Part shown: in pieces, positions 27,479 to 35,543 of the stretch | Position numbering within the stretch: the stretch's first letter is position 1 | How the letters are laid out: each line of letters opens with the position of its first letter | Origin: Gammaproteobacteria bacterium | GTDB lineage: Bacteria > Pseudomonadota > Gammaproteobacteria > Ga0077536 | Reading direction: 5' to 3' | NCBI GenBank assembly: GCA_024235015.1 | Contig: JACKNG010000003.1 | Location: 310,001-374,000 of the forward strand | Length of the DNA stretch: 64,000 nt | Position numbers and translations under genes: made by a program | Notes under the pieces: generated by a model | Seen by the model: only the letters and a program-made list of their open reading frames with translations | Told to the model about the DNA's origin: nothing | Databases searched by the model: none

Positions 27479-28543
27479 ATGAAGACCGAAACCCTGTTGC
27501 CACTGGGCAAGCTCGATCCCGGCCTCGCCGTGCCCGACTCTCCGCTCGATCTCGCCAGCGTGCCGCGCGAAGCCGGCCTCGTCGATCGGCTCGGCTACCA
27601 CGGCCTGCTGATGGAAGAGACCAAGGACGACCCTTTCGCCGTCCTCGCCCTCGCCGCCACGGCGAGCAGCCGCGTCCAGCTCGGCACCTCGGTCGCCATC
27701 GCCTTCGCGCGCAGTCCCTACGTCACCGCGATGTCGGCGTGGACCCTGCAGAAGCTCTCCGGCGGGCGCTTCGAGCTCGGCCTCGGCTCGCAGGTCCGCG
27801 GTCACGTACGCCGCCGCTTCGGCATGGAATGGCATCCGCCGGGTCCATGGATGCGCGACTACGTGCGCGCGGTGCGCGCGATCTGGACGGCCTGGCAGCA
27901 CGAGACCCGGCTCGAGTTCGACAGTGCGCACTACAAGCTCGATCTCTCGGTGCCGCTGTTCACCCCGGCACCGATCGAACATCCCGACATTCCCATCCTG
28001 GTTGCCGCGGTCAATCCGTACATGGCCGGCGTCGCCGCCGCGGTCGCCGACGGTGTGCGCCTGCACCCGGTGTGTTCACCGCGCTACATCGCCGAGGTGA
28101 TCCGCCCGGCGGTGGCGGCACGGCGTCCCACCGGACAGCGTTTCGAGCTGTGTCTGAAGCCGCTCATCGCCACCGCCGGTGACGCCGACACGCTGGCGCG
28201 GCGCACCGAGATCGCGCGCCAGCGCCTCGCTTTCTATGTCAGCACCCCGGCCTACCGCCTGCCGTTCGAGCGCGCCGGTCTCGGCGACCTCGCCGCCGAA
28301 CTCGCGCAACTGTCGAAGCAGCAGCGCTGGAACGAGATGGCCAAGCGCATCGACGACGCCGTGCTGCACGAGTGGGTCGTCGTCGCGCCCTACGCGGATC
28401 TCGCCGCGACCCTCGTCGCCCGTTACGGCCAGCTCGTCGATCGCGTCGAAGTCAGCATTCCGCAGTCCACGCCTGGCGACCACGCGGTCCTGGCGGGCAT
28501 CCTCGACGAACTCGCGCGCGCGCCCGCGGCCCCAGCCGCGTGA
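27479..28543 (+). CDS. Luciferase-like (LLM-class) flavin-dependent oxidoreductase
   Basis: 354 aa TIM-barrel oxidoreductase of the bacterial luciferase family, F420- or FMN-dependent. Landmarks: GYHGLLMEETKDDPFAVLAL, SSRVQLGTSVAIAFARSPYV, LSGGRFELGLGSQVRGHVRR and PHPVCSP-type ligand loop (VRLHPVCSPRYIAEV). It closely matches the subfamily with the G.GSQVRGH..RRF motif, many of which are annotated F420-dependent. Start ATG 27479. Substrate unknown; neighbours suggest nothing specific. Confidence 0.85.
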   Translation: MKTETLLPLGKLDPGLAVPDSPLDLASVPREAGLVDRLGYHGLLMEETKDDPFAVLALAATASSRVQLGTSVAIAFARSPYVTAMSAWTLQKLSGGRFELGLGSQVRGHVRRRFGMEWHPPGPWMRDYVRAVRAIWTAWQHETRLEFDSAHYKLDLSVPLFTPAPIEHPDIPILVAAVNPYMAGVAAAVADGVRLHPVCSPRYIAEVIRPAVAARRPTGQRFELCLKPLIATAGDADTLARRTEIARQRLAFYVSTPAYRLPFERAGLGDLAAELAQLSKQQRWNEMAKRIDDAVLHEWVVVAPYADLAATLVARYGQLVDRVEVSIPQSTPGDHAVLAGILDELARAPAAPAA

Positions 28544-28586
28544 CGCGCGTGTGCACCGCGTTCTATTTCCACAGTTCCTGACCGGT

Positions 28587-28615
28587 TTGATCTGGATTAG
28601 AGCGCCCGGGATAAT
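28587..28615 (+). promoter_or_regulatory. Sigma-70-type promoter of sodB
   Basis: TTGATC at 28587-28592 and GATAAT at 28610-28615 with a 17-nt spacer, 66 nt upstream of the sodB start. One of the best housekeeping-type promoters visible in this window. Confidence 0.7.
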
Positions 28616-28681
28616 GCGCCCACCTACCGGGCGCGCCGCATCGGGCGCAGTCCAGTCCGCTCATCAAACCAGGAGAAAGAC

Positions 28682-29272
28682 ATGGCCCATTCCGTGCAGC
28701 AATTGCCTTACGACCTCACGGCGCTCGAACCGCACATCTCGCGCGAGACGCTCGAGTTCCACCATGGCAAGCACTATGCCGGTTACGTCGCCAAGCTCAA
28801 CGCCGCCATCGAGGGTAAGGACGAGGACAAGCTCAGCCTGCTCGACCTGGTCAAGAAAGGTCCGTCGACGGCGTACTTCAACAACGCCGCCCAGACCTGG
28901 AACCACGAGTTCTATTTCAATGCCTTCAGCGCCAAGGGCGCACGCGAACCGTCCGGCGACCTGGCCAAGGCGATCAGCGCCAAGTTCGGCGATTTCGCCA
29001 AGTTCCGCGAGGCCTTCAATGCCCAGGCGACCGGCCTGTTCGGCTCCGGCTGGACCTGGCTCGTGCTCGACGGCAAGGGCGAACTCGCCATCGTCAACAC
29101 CGGCAATGCCGGCAACCCGGTCAACGACGGCATGACCCCGCTGATGACCTGCGACGTGTGGGAGCACGCCTACTACATCGACTACCGCAACCTGCGCCCC
29201 GACTACCTCAAGGGCTTCTGGGAAGTGCTCGACTGGAACGTCGTCGGCCAGCACTACGCCGCGGCGAAGTAG
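28682..29272 (+). CDS. sodB: Superoxide dismutase [Fe] SodB
   Basis: Dismutates superoxide in the cytoplasm. 196 aa. Metal ligands: H27 (EFHHGKH), H75 (TWNHEFYFN), D158 and H162 (DVWEHAYYIDY). The AAQTWNHEFYF and FGSGWTWLV segments favour the iron-type SodB over the manganese type. AGGAGA precedes the ATG. It has its own promoter and a downstream hairpin, so it is a single-gene unit. Confidence 0.96.
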   Translation: MAHSVQQLPYDLTALEPHISRETLEFHHGKHYAGYVAKLNAAIEGKDEDKLSLLDLVKKGPSTAYFNNAAQTWNHEFYFNAFSAKGAREPSGDLAKAISAKFGDFAKFREAFNAQATGLFGSGWTWLVLDGKGELAIVNTGNAGNPVNDGMTPLMTCDVWEHAYYIDYRNLRPDYLKGFWEVLDWNVVGQHYAAAK

Positions 29273-29286
29273 GCCCACCGCCCCGC

Positions 29287-29310
29287 CCGGCCGGGTCCTT
29301 GCCCGGCCGG
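29287..29310 (+). terminator. Hairpin after sodB
   Basis: 9-bp stem CCGGCCGGG / CCCGGCCGG, loop TCCTTG, starting 15 nt after the stop codon. Terminator-like but without a T run. Confidence 0.55.
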
Positions 29311-29415
29311 CGCCTGGCCCGGCGGCGTGCCTGCGCTGCCGCGCCCTGCATTCCCAGTGCACCGTCTGCCGCTGCTGGCCACCGCGCGCAGCCAGTGTCT
29401 CCAGGCTGACCGTCG

Positions 29416-30324
29416 ATGCCTGAAACCCGGGCCCGCAAGCGACTCCACACCCTGTTCGCCGGCCGACGCTCAGCGCGCGCCTACCTCGTGTTCACCGCCC
29501 AACTCGCCCTGCTCGCACTGCTCACGCCGATGCTGGTCAGCCTGGCGGTATTCGGCCTCACCGCCGTGCTCGGCGGGACTGCTGGCGCATCTACCGAAGC
29601 CGTCATCGGCACGCTCGTCACGCTCGCCTTCGGCGGCCTCGCCTTCGCCCAGCTACGCGCCACCGTGCAGCGCCTGCACGACGCCGGCCGCGATGCGCGC
29701 TGGCTGGCGCCGTTCGTGCTCGTCGCCACCGCGGCATTCGCCGCGCGGGGTCATCCCGCGGCCGTGCCATGGCTGCCCTATGCCTGGGCGCTGGTCGTAC
29801 TGGGCTGGCTCGGCCTCGCCCTGTGGCCCGGCACCGCGGGCAGCAATCGCCACGGAGCACCGGTTCCGCTACCCGCGAACAAGCGTGGCACGGGCTGGCT
29901 CGTGGCGGCACTGTTGGTGGGCGGCCTGCTGGCTTTCACCGTCCCGGTCTTCCTGCAGCAAGAAGAACGACGTTATGCCGTGCAGGGCTACGAGTGGGCG
30001 GCCAAGCGGCGTCAGCACGTCGAGAACGTCTATCGCATCCAGGGACGTTTCCCGGCGAACAACGCCGAGGCCGGGCTGACCGCGCTCGGCGCCATGCACG
30101 GACGCTACGTGGCGGCAGTCGAGGTCGGCGCCGGCGGCGTACTGACGTTGCGCTACTCGGACGACCCGCGCCTCGGCGACGAGGCGGCCGGCCGCACACT
30201 GCGGCTCACGCCGACAATCGAGGACCCGGGCGACGACCCCGCCACGGCCGTCATCAGCTGGCACTGCGGCGGCGGCGACCTGCCCCAGCGCCTGCGCGCG
30301 GCAGCCTGTCGCAACACGCCGTGA
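29416..30324 (+). CDS. DUF805 membrane domain fused to a type IV pilin-like C-terminal domain
   Basis: 302 aa. Residues 1-140 are a DUF805-type four-helix membrane region (LFAGRRSARAYLVF, then RATVQRLHDAGRDARWLAPF). A fifth membrane segment at about 158-178 (GWLVAALLVGGLLAFTVPVF) leads into a periplasmic domain like the globular part of a minor pilin: RIQGRFPANNAEAGLTALGA, LRYSDDPR, and AVISWHCGGGDLPQRLRAAA with a C-terminal Cys pair. No prepilin cleavage site is seen. An unusual but coherent fusion. Function unknown, perhaps an envelope sensor or assembly factor. Confidence 0.7.
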   Translation: MPETRARKRLHTLFAGRRSARAYLVFTAQLALLALLTPMLVSLAVFGLTAVLGGTAGASTEAVIGTLVTLAFGGLAFAQLRATVQRLHDAGRDARWLAPFVLVATAAFAARGHPAAVPWLPYAWALVVLGWLGLALWPGTAGSNRHGAPVPLPANKRGTGWLVAALLVGGLLAFTVPVFLQQEERRYAVQGYEWAAKRRQHVENVYRIQGRFPANNAEAGLTALGAMHGRYVAAVEVGAGGVLTLRYSDDPRLGDEAAGRTLRLTPTIEDPGDDPATAVISWHCGGGDLPQRLRAAACRNTP

Positions 30325-30385
30325 AGACCCGAGAAGGAAGGGCGCAGGACAGGGGAACGGAGGGTAACGGGAACGGGGGTGAGGG

Positions 30386-30458
30386 AACGGGGACAGTGTA
30401 CTTTTAGCCGGGCGCTGGCCGCGGCTACACTTCGCACGAAAAGTATACTGTCCCCGTT
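30386..30458. repeat. Inverted repeat with GGGGACAGT...ACTGTCCCC arms (REP/RAYT-type)
   Basis: Two 20-nt arms, 30386-30405 and 30439-30458, are inverted copies with one mismatch and contain GGGGACAGTGTACTTTT / AAAAGTATACTGTCCCC. The inner part (AGCCG...CGGCT) also pairs. Sequences of this type are commonly seen beside REP-associated tyrosine transposases, but no transposase is present. It lies between convergent genes and could also terminate both. Confidence 0.6.
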
Positions 30459-30517
30459 GCTGGCGCGTTCCCGGCGCGCTGCGCGGTGCAGGCAGAAGGC
30501 CATTCGCGGCCGCCGCC

Positions 30518-31723
30518 TCACGCCACCTCGACCCCCACCACCAGCGCCATCGCCGTATCACCTGCCGCGCAGCCCGAAAACAAGCCACGACCGCCGCCGC
30601 GCAAGGCCAGTTCCTCGATCAACTCGATGATCGCGCGGGTGCCGGTCGGCGCCTGTGGATGGCCCCAGATCAGCGAGCAGCCGTAGTTGTTCATGCGCTC
30701 CCACGGGAAGCCGGTGGCGCGCGCGAAGACGATGTCGTTGACCGCGAAGGGGTTGTGCGTCTTGACCGCCTCGATGTCGGCGATGGCGAGCCCGGCCTGG
30801 GCCAGCGCCACCGACGCCGCCGGCACCACCGCCTCGGGCATGTAGGCGGGCGCTACCCGCGCCTGGCCGAAGCCGAGCAGGCGTACGCGTACGTTGGCAT
30901 CGATACTCAGCTCGGCGGCACGTGCCGGCGTCGTCACCACCAGCCCGGCGTTGCCGTCGGCCGGGTGGGTCTGGGCGGCGAAAGTCACGGTGCCGTCCGG
31001 CAAGACCGGGCGCAGGCGCGCCAACGCCTCGCCCGAAGTCGGCGTGACGCCGACATCGCCAGCGATGATCGTGGCGGTCTTGTCGAACCGCGGCCGCGGC
31101 ACCTCGAACGGCAGGCGCATGTAGCGCTTCTGGAAAGCCCGGTCGTCGGCCAGCGCATCCTGGTACTGCGCGTAACGCCGCAGCACCACCTCGTGCTGCA
31201 ACTCGGTCGGGATGGCGTGTTTCGCGGCGACGTTCTCGGCCGTCGTGATCATGGCGTGGCCGCCGTTGGGATCGCAGCTGAAATTGTCCAGCACCCAGTT
31301 CTCGCTGCTGCCGGTGCCACCCATGCCGGCCGGCTCGGGGTAGTAGAGGTGCGCACCGTTGGAGGTCCGGTCGGCGGTGACGACCAGTGCCGTCGTCGCC
31401 AGGCCGAGCGCGAGTTCGCCCGCGGCGGCCGCGATCGCGCGCACCCCGGTCGCGCAGGCCTGGGCCACGCTCGGCCCCGCGATGCCGCCCATGCCGGCGA
31501 GGGACATCAGCCACGGCGCGCCGTAGAAACAGTGCGGCTGCGGAATGGTGCTACCGAGCACGGCGAAATCGAAGACCTCGCCCGGAATACCGCGCTGCGC
31601 CAGCGCGTCTTGCGCAACGTGCGCCGCGAACTTCAATGCATGCAGATGCTGGAAATCCGTCTGCCACTTGCAGAACGGCGTCGACCACCACGCGCCGTAG
31701 GGAATCTCCGCTGGCCCGTTCAT
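30518..31723 (-). CDS. Thiolase-family acetyl-CoA acyltransferase
   Basis: Cleaves 3-oxoacyl-CoA with CoA or catalyses the reverse condensation. 401 aa. Catalytic triad: nucleophilic Cys in VAQACATGVRA at about residue 90, His in VKTHNPFAVND, and C-terminal Cys in FSGCAAGDTAMA. The N-terminus (GAWWSTPFCKWQTDFQHLHA) is shorter and unlike housekeeping thiolases such as FadA. With the aryl-ketone-type carboxylase and CoA ligase 6-15 kb away it could perform the final thiolytic step of that route. The link is by proximity only. It is 292 nt from its nearest upstream gene, with no recognised promoter. Confidence 0.85.
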   Translation of the reverse strand: MNGPAEIPYGAWWSTPFCKWQTDFQHLHALKFAAHVAQDALAQRGIPGEVFDFAVLGSTIPQPHCFYGAPWLMSLAGMGGIAGPSVAQACATGVRAIAAAAGELALGLATTALVVTADRTSNGAHLYYPEPAGMGGTGSSENWVLDNFSCDPNGGHAMITTAENVAAKHAIPTELQHEVVLRRYAQYQDALADDRAFQKRYMRLPFEVPRPRFDKTATIIAGDVGVTPTSGEALARLRPVLPDGTVTFAAQTHPADGNAGLVVTTPARAAELSIDANVRVRLLGFGQARVAPAYMPEAVVPAASVALAQAGLAIADIEAVKTHNPFAVNDIVFARATGFPWERMNNYGCSLIWGHPQAPTGTRAIIELIEELALRGGGRGLFSGCAAGDTAMALVVGVEVA

Positions 31724-32015
31724 TTCGTTGTCCCTCCCCTTGCATCAGCCGGTCGGCATGTTGCGCGTCGTCGCCACCGACCGGGCGCCGAGTATCGCAC
31801 GCCGGCGGCCACGGCCGCGGCCCCACGGGCGATGACCTTTTCGCATACCCGGTGTGATCGGTTTCGCACTGCGATTACCGCACGCGGTGAAGGCGTTCAC
31901 AGCTAGCGGGGGAACTCGGCAGCGTTCCGGGCGGGCGTGAACTTCGTCCGGCGCCGACCCGCGGCCCTCTGCTTCCCTTGTCGGCGTGTAGGACAAACAC
32001 AGCGAGGGTAACGCC

Positions 32016-32549
32016 ATGAATCCCGAAGAACGCACCCAACCGAATCCCAACGATCCGACGCGCACCGGGGCGCCCGCGCGGCGCACCACGACCGTGGTCG
32101 CCCTGGTCAGCGGTACCGTGATCGGCCTGCTGGCCGCCGGCGGCATCACCTGGGCGGCGCTCTACGACGGTGTGGAAGACAAGGGGCCGGGTGACGCGAC
32201 CGCCGACGCCGCCGCGGCGCCGCCGAGCGCGCCCGCCCCGGCCGCATCGCCGCCGGCCGCCAGCACGCCGCCGCAGCCGCCACGCGAGAACTGCGCCGTC
32301 TACCTCGCCGACGCGCGGCGCGACAACGGCCGCGTGCTCAAGAACGGCGCGGTCGGCGCCATGGTCGGGGCGGGTACCGGCGCCGCCGGCGGCGCCATCG
32401 CCGACGGTGGCGACGGCGCCGGCAAGGGCGCGGGGATCGGTGCCGTGGTCGGCGCCGTGGCCGGCACCCTGCACGGCCTGACCGGCGAGAAGGAGCGGGT
32501 CAGCGCGGCCGAACGCGCCTACCGCGACTGCCTCGCGCGCAACGACTGA
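32016..32549 (+). CDS. Glycine-zipper membrane protein
   Basis: 177 aa: short charged N-terminus, one membrane segment (VVALVSGTVIGLLAAGGITW), a Pro/Ala-rich linker, then a Gly/Ala-rich zipper (VGAMVGAGTGAAGGAIADGG and GAGIGAVVGAVAGTLHG) and two cysteines that may pair. Resembles glycine-zipper (YMGG/OmpA-like) small envelope proteins. Function unknown; probably co-transcribed with the next gene 38 nt away. Confidence 0.65.
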   Translation: MNPEERTQPNPNDPTRTGAPARRTTTVVALVSGTVIGLLAAGGITWAALYDGVEDKGPGDATADAAAAPPSAPAPAASPPAASTPPQPPRENCAVYLADARRDNGRVLKNGAVGAMVGAGTGAAGGAIADGGDGAGKGAGIGAVVGAVAGTLHGLTGEKERVSAAERAYRDCLARND

Positions 32550-32587
32550 CGCGCGGCCACCCCCACTCACGTCCAGGGAGAATCATC

Positions 32588-33004
32588 ATGAACACCAGGC
32601 TCGTATCCATCGCGCTGCTCGGCACGCTCCTCACCACCCCCGTCGCGTCGCCGGCCGCGCAGCTCACGCCCGACGCCACCCTCGCCCGCCATGTTGCGCT
32701 GGAAGCCGAGTATCGACCCGCAGGCGAGGTGCGCGGCACCCTGACCAACATCGGCGAGCAAGCGCTCGGTGGCATCGTCCTGCTGGTCCGCCACGGCTGG
32801 TTGTGGCGCGACGAACTCCACCCCGGGCCGGACGACCCGTCGTGGGCCGATTACGTGAGCGTCGACCAGCGTCTCGAACCCGGCGCCTCGACGACCTTCG
32901 TCTATCGCCCGGCAACGCCGCCGCCAGTGCGCGACGACGGCCGCTTCACGCGCGACGTCGAGGTGGTCGGTGCCACGGTCTACCGTTACGCTGACCCGCG
33001 CTGA
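32588..33004 (+). CDS. Small exported protein of unknown function
   Basis: 138 aa with a signal peptide (VSIALLGTLLTTPVASPAAQ) and one beta-sandwich-like domain: LARHVALEAEYRPAGEVRGT, ALGGIVLLVRHGWLWRDEL, RLEPGASTTFVYRPATPPP. The pattern of a conserved RHxWLW motif and a C-terminal FVYRP is shared with small uncharacterised secreted proteins. AGGGAGAATC precedes the ATG. Confidence 0.55.
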   Translation: MNTRLVSIALLGTLLTTPVASPAAQLTPDATLARHVALEAEYRPAGEVRGTLTNIGEQALGGIVLLVRHGWLWRDELHPGPDDPSWADYVSVDQRLEPGASTTFVYRPATPPPVRDDGRFTRDVEVVGATVYRYADPR

Positions 33005-33013
33005 GCCCCACGG

Positions 33014-33036
33014 CCCCCGGGGCACGCCCCCGGGGG
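33014..33036. terminator. Bidirectional hairpin between convergent genes
   Basis: Stem CCCCCGGGG / CCCCGGGGG with a 5-nt loop, 10 nt after the secreted-protein gene and 17 nt before the end of the TerC gene, so it can end both transcripts. Confidence 0.55.
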
Positions 33037-33052
33037 ACGACTCGCCGCCGCG

Positions 33053-33790
33053 TCACCGCGCGGCAGCCGCCGCCAGCACCCCGAGTTCAGGGTCGACGAA
33101 GCCCGCCCAGATCATGCCGACCGCGACGTAGAGGATGACGCCGAGCCCGACCCAGGCGATCCAGCGGAAGCGTTCGATGTAGGCCGCGATGAGATTGGCG
33201 GCGATGCCCATCAGGGCCACCGACAGGGCGAGGCCGACGATGAGGATGCCCGGATGCTCACGCGCCGCGCCGGCCACGGCGAGCACGTTGTCGAGGCTCA
33301 TGGAGACGTCGGCCAGCGCCACCGCCCAGGCCGCGCCGGCGAAGCTCTTGGCGGCGGCGAGACCGCTGTGCTGGTCGCCCGTGACCTCGGGTGAGCCCGG
33401 CGACTCGTCGCGCGCCGGGCGCAGTTCGCGGTACATGCGCCAGGCCACCCACAACAGCAGCAGGCCGCCAGCGAGGATCAGGCCGACCAGGCCCATCAGC
33501 CAGCTCACCCCGAGTGCGAAGACCACGCGCAGCACCAGCGCCGCGACCACGCCGATGGCGATGACCTTGTGCCGTTGCGCCGGCGGCAGGCCGGCGGCCA
33601 GCGCGCCGACCACGATGGCGTTGTCGCCGGCCAGCACGATGTCGATGAGGAGCACCTGGACGAAGGCGGCCAGGGTCGCCGGTGAGCCGAGGTTGGCGAA
33701 ATCGGCGGCGATCGCCGACCACACGTCGCTGCCGGCGAAGCCAGCGGCGGCACCCGCGGACGCGGCGACGGCAAAAACAGCCGGGTTCAC
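33053..33790 (-). CDS. TerC-family integral membrane protein (YjbE-type)
   Basis: 245 aa, about seven hydrophobic segments. TerC signatures LLIDIVLAGDNAIVVGALAA (acidic residues within membrane helices) and ALADVSMSLDNVLAVAGAA. Members of this branch take part in metal-ion export, especially manganese, and in envelope metal homeostasis. Start is GTG 33790. The 183-nt leader upstream has a perfect hairpin at 33816-33834, but I cannot match it to the Mn-sensing yybP-ykoY motif. Confidence 0.87.
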   Translation of the reverse strand: MNPAVFAVAASAGAAAGFAGSDVWSAIAADFANLGSPATLAAFVQVLLIDIVLAGDNAIVVGALAAGLPPAQRHKVIAIGVVAALVLRVVFALGVSWLMGLVGLILAGGLLLLWVAWRMYRELRPARDESPGSPEVTGDQHSGLAAAKSFAGAAWAVALADVSMSLDNVLAVAGAAREHPGILIVGLALSVALMGIAANLIAAYIERFRWIAWVGLGVILYVAVGMIWAGFVDPELGVLAAAAAR

Positions 33791-33815
33791 GACCGCACCG
33801 CGGGCGGCGACCGGA

Positions 33816-33834
33816 GAGCATCGGTGCGATGCTC
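33816..33834 (-). promoter_or_regulatory. Perfect hairpin upstream of the TerC gene
   Basis: GAGCATCG / CGATGCTC 8-bp arms with a 3-nt loop, 26 nt upstream of the GTG start. It may be an operator or a leader RNA element. Nothing else recognisable lies in the 33791-33973 gap. Confidence 0.4.
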
Positions 33835-33973
33835 GGCAAGGACTTCGGACATGCTCGGGAATGCTCTTCGGGACCGGGGCCGGGCACGCGACACGGCGCG
33901 TCGGCCGCGCGATCAGACGCCAAGACGGGCGACTTGTCGAGTCCCCGGCTTGCCGCGCGGGCCGGCGATGGGC

Positions 33974-34624
33974 TCAGCCTGCCGCGTCATTCCCCGCGGG
34001 CTGCGGAATGGGCGCCTCGTTCGGCACCACGAAGCCGCGTTGGACCGCCGGGCGGGCCGCGATCGCTCGGTACCAGCGCAACACGTGCGGGTAGGCGGCG
34101 AAGTCGACGCCCTGCCACTCGTAGCGGGCAATCCAGGGCCAGGTCGCGATGTCGGCCACGCTGTAATCGTCGCCGGCCAGGAAAGCATGTTCGCCCAGGC
34201 GGCGATCGAGCACGCCGTAGAGGCGCTCGGCCTCGCCGCGGTAGCGTTCGCGCGCGTACTCGGACTTGTCGGGATTGAAGTGCACGAAATGGTGCGCCTG
34301 GCCGAGCATCGGGCCGGCCCCGCCCATCTGCCACATCAGCCACTCGATGGTGCGCCAGCGCGCCACGCCGTCGGCCGGCAGGAAGCGACCGTGACGCTCG
34401 CCGAGGTAGAGCAGGATGGCGCCCGACTCCATCAGGGTCTGGCCGTTGTCCTGGTCGACGATGGCCGGGATCTTGTTGTTCGGACTGACGGCGACGAAAT
34501 CCGGCGCGAACTGCTCGCCCTGGGTGATGTCGACCGGGTGCACGCGGTAGGCGAGGCCGAGTTCCTCGAGCATGATGGAGACCTTGCGGCCGTTGGGGGT
34601 GGACCAGGTGTAGAGATCGATCAT
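33974..34624 (-). CDS. Glutathione S-transferase, YfcG/Ure2p-like
   Basis: 216 aa cytosolic GST: N-terminal thioredoxin fold IDLYTWSTPNGRKVSIMLEE, glutathione-binding NNKIPAIVDQDN and LMESGAILLYLGE, and C-terminal helical domain LWQMGGAGPMLGQAHHFVHF followed by DYSVADIATWPWIARYEW. This matches the Nu-class YfcG group, which reduces disulfides and peroxides. Here it lies downstream of aromatic catabolic genes on the same strand and could use glutathione adducts or thiols in that pathway. Confidence 0.9.
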   Translation of the reverse strand: MIDLYTWSTPNGRKVSIMLEELGLAYRVHPVDITQGEQFAPDFVAVSPNNKIPAIVDQDNGQTLMESGAILLYLGERHGRFLPADGVARWRTIEWLMWQMGGAGPMLGQAHHFVHFNPDKSEYARERYRGEAERLYGVLDRRLGEHAFLAGDDYSVADIATWPWIARYEWQGVDFAAYPHVLRWYRAIAARPAVQRGFVVPNEAPIPQPAGNDAAG

Positions 34625-34845
34625 GCTTGGCTCCGTGGGATCCCGTGGTCGGAACGGCGCGGGCCGGGCCCGCTGCAGGCCGCGGTCGCATCCGCGCGTA
34701 ACCGGCTACAAGCCTAGCAGGATGCCGTCAACCTGCTGCGCGGGCGGTCCGCGGCGTGTCGCGGTCCGCCAGGCATCGTGGCCTGCGCCCTGGCGGCCGT
34801 TCGATTGCGCGCCCGGCGCAGGCGGCGCCTGCACACCCGGGTGCC

Positions 34846-35418
34846 TCAGCCGGCCAGGTACGCCTCGAGGAAATCGAGGCGGTCGTTGCCCCAGAAGATC
34901 TGGTCGCCGACGACGAAGGTCGGCACGCCGATGACACCCAGCGCCTGGGCCTCCGCCCAGTTGGCGGCGAGACGCTGGTGGAAGGCCGGGTTGGCCAGTG
35001 CGGCGGGGACGGCCGCGGCGCCGAGGCCGATGCGCTCGGCCACGGCTTCGAGCACGTCCGGCTGGCCGATGTCCGCGCCCTCGGCCCATTCCCGCCACAT
35101 CACCGCCTTGACGTAGTCCTGCAACAGGCCCGCCTCTTCCGCCGCGCAGGCGAGCAGCCCGGCCGGGGTCGGGTCGGTCGTGATCGGCGGCGGCACGAAC
35201 GGCACGCCGAGCCGCCGGCACCAGCGCTGCACGTCCTGGCGTGTCAGCGGCACCTTGACCTTGGCGCGCTCGGGCGACGAGCGCCCGTCCCAGCCGCCCA
35301 GGGTGCGCCAGGCCAGGTGCACGTCGAAGCGCGCCAGGCGCTCGAACATCGAGTGTGACGCGAGGTAGCAGTAGGGACTGCGGAAGTTGAAGAAGACCTT
35401 GACCTCGGTCGGGCTCAT
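34846..35418 (-). CDS. DsbA-family 2-hydroxychromene-2-carboxylate isomerase-like protein
   Basis: 190 aa, kappa-class GST/DsbA fold. N-terminal FFNFRSPYCYLASHSMFERL with the SPYCY active region, GVIGVPTFVVGDQIFWGNDR cis-Pro loop and C-terminal RLDFLEAYLAG. Family members isomerise ring-fission products using glutathione (NahD) or act as thiol oxidoreductases. Its place after aminophenol dioxygenase genes supports an aromatic catabolic role. Exact substrate unknown. Confidence 0.85.
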   Translation of the reverse strand: MSPTEVKVFFNFRSPYCYLASHSMFERLARFDVHLAWRTLGGWDGRSSPERAKVKVPLTRQDVQRWCRRLGVPFVPPPITTDPTPAGLLACAAEEAGLLQDYVKAVMWREWAEGADIGQPDVLEAVAERIGLGAAAVPAALANPAFHQRLAANWAEAQALGVIGVPTFVVGDQIFWGNDRLDFLEAYLAG

Positions 35419-35479
35419 GGGCGGGTTCCTCGGGCGCTACGGCGGTCATTCTAAGGCGTGGGGGTCGGGCGTGCGTCGA

Positions 35480-35511
35480 CCGGCTCTGACCCCGTGAGGG
35501 GTCAGAGCCGG
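35480..35511. repeat. Perfect inverted repeat CCGGCTCTGACCCC / GGGGTCAGAGCCGG
   Basis: 14-bp perfect arms with a GTGA loop, between the isomerase and aminophenol dioxygenase genes. GGGTCAGAGCC repeats of this form are frequent in proteobacterial intergenic DNA near REP-type transposases. It would form a strong hairpin in the operon mRNA. Confidence 0.65.
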
Positions 35512-35543
35512 TGCCGGGGATGGAGCACGGGGGTACGAGCGCC

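Noticed and set aside
30386..30458. Ends of a complete insertion sequence
   Set aside because: Only 33 nt lie between the arms and no transposase is encoded, so it is a repeat element.
33791..33973. Manganese-sensing yybP-ykoY riboswitch upstream of the TerC gene
   Set aside because: Such riboswitches often precede TerC-type genes, but apart from one simple hairpin I could not find the conserved internal loops.
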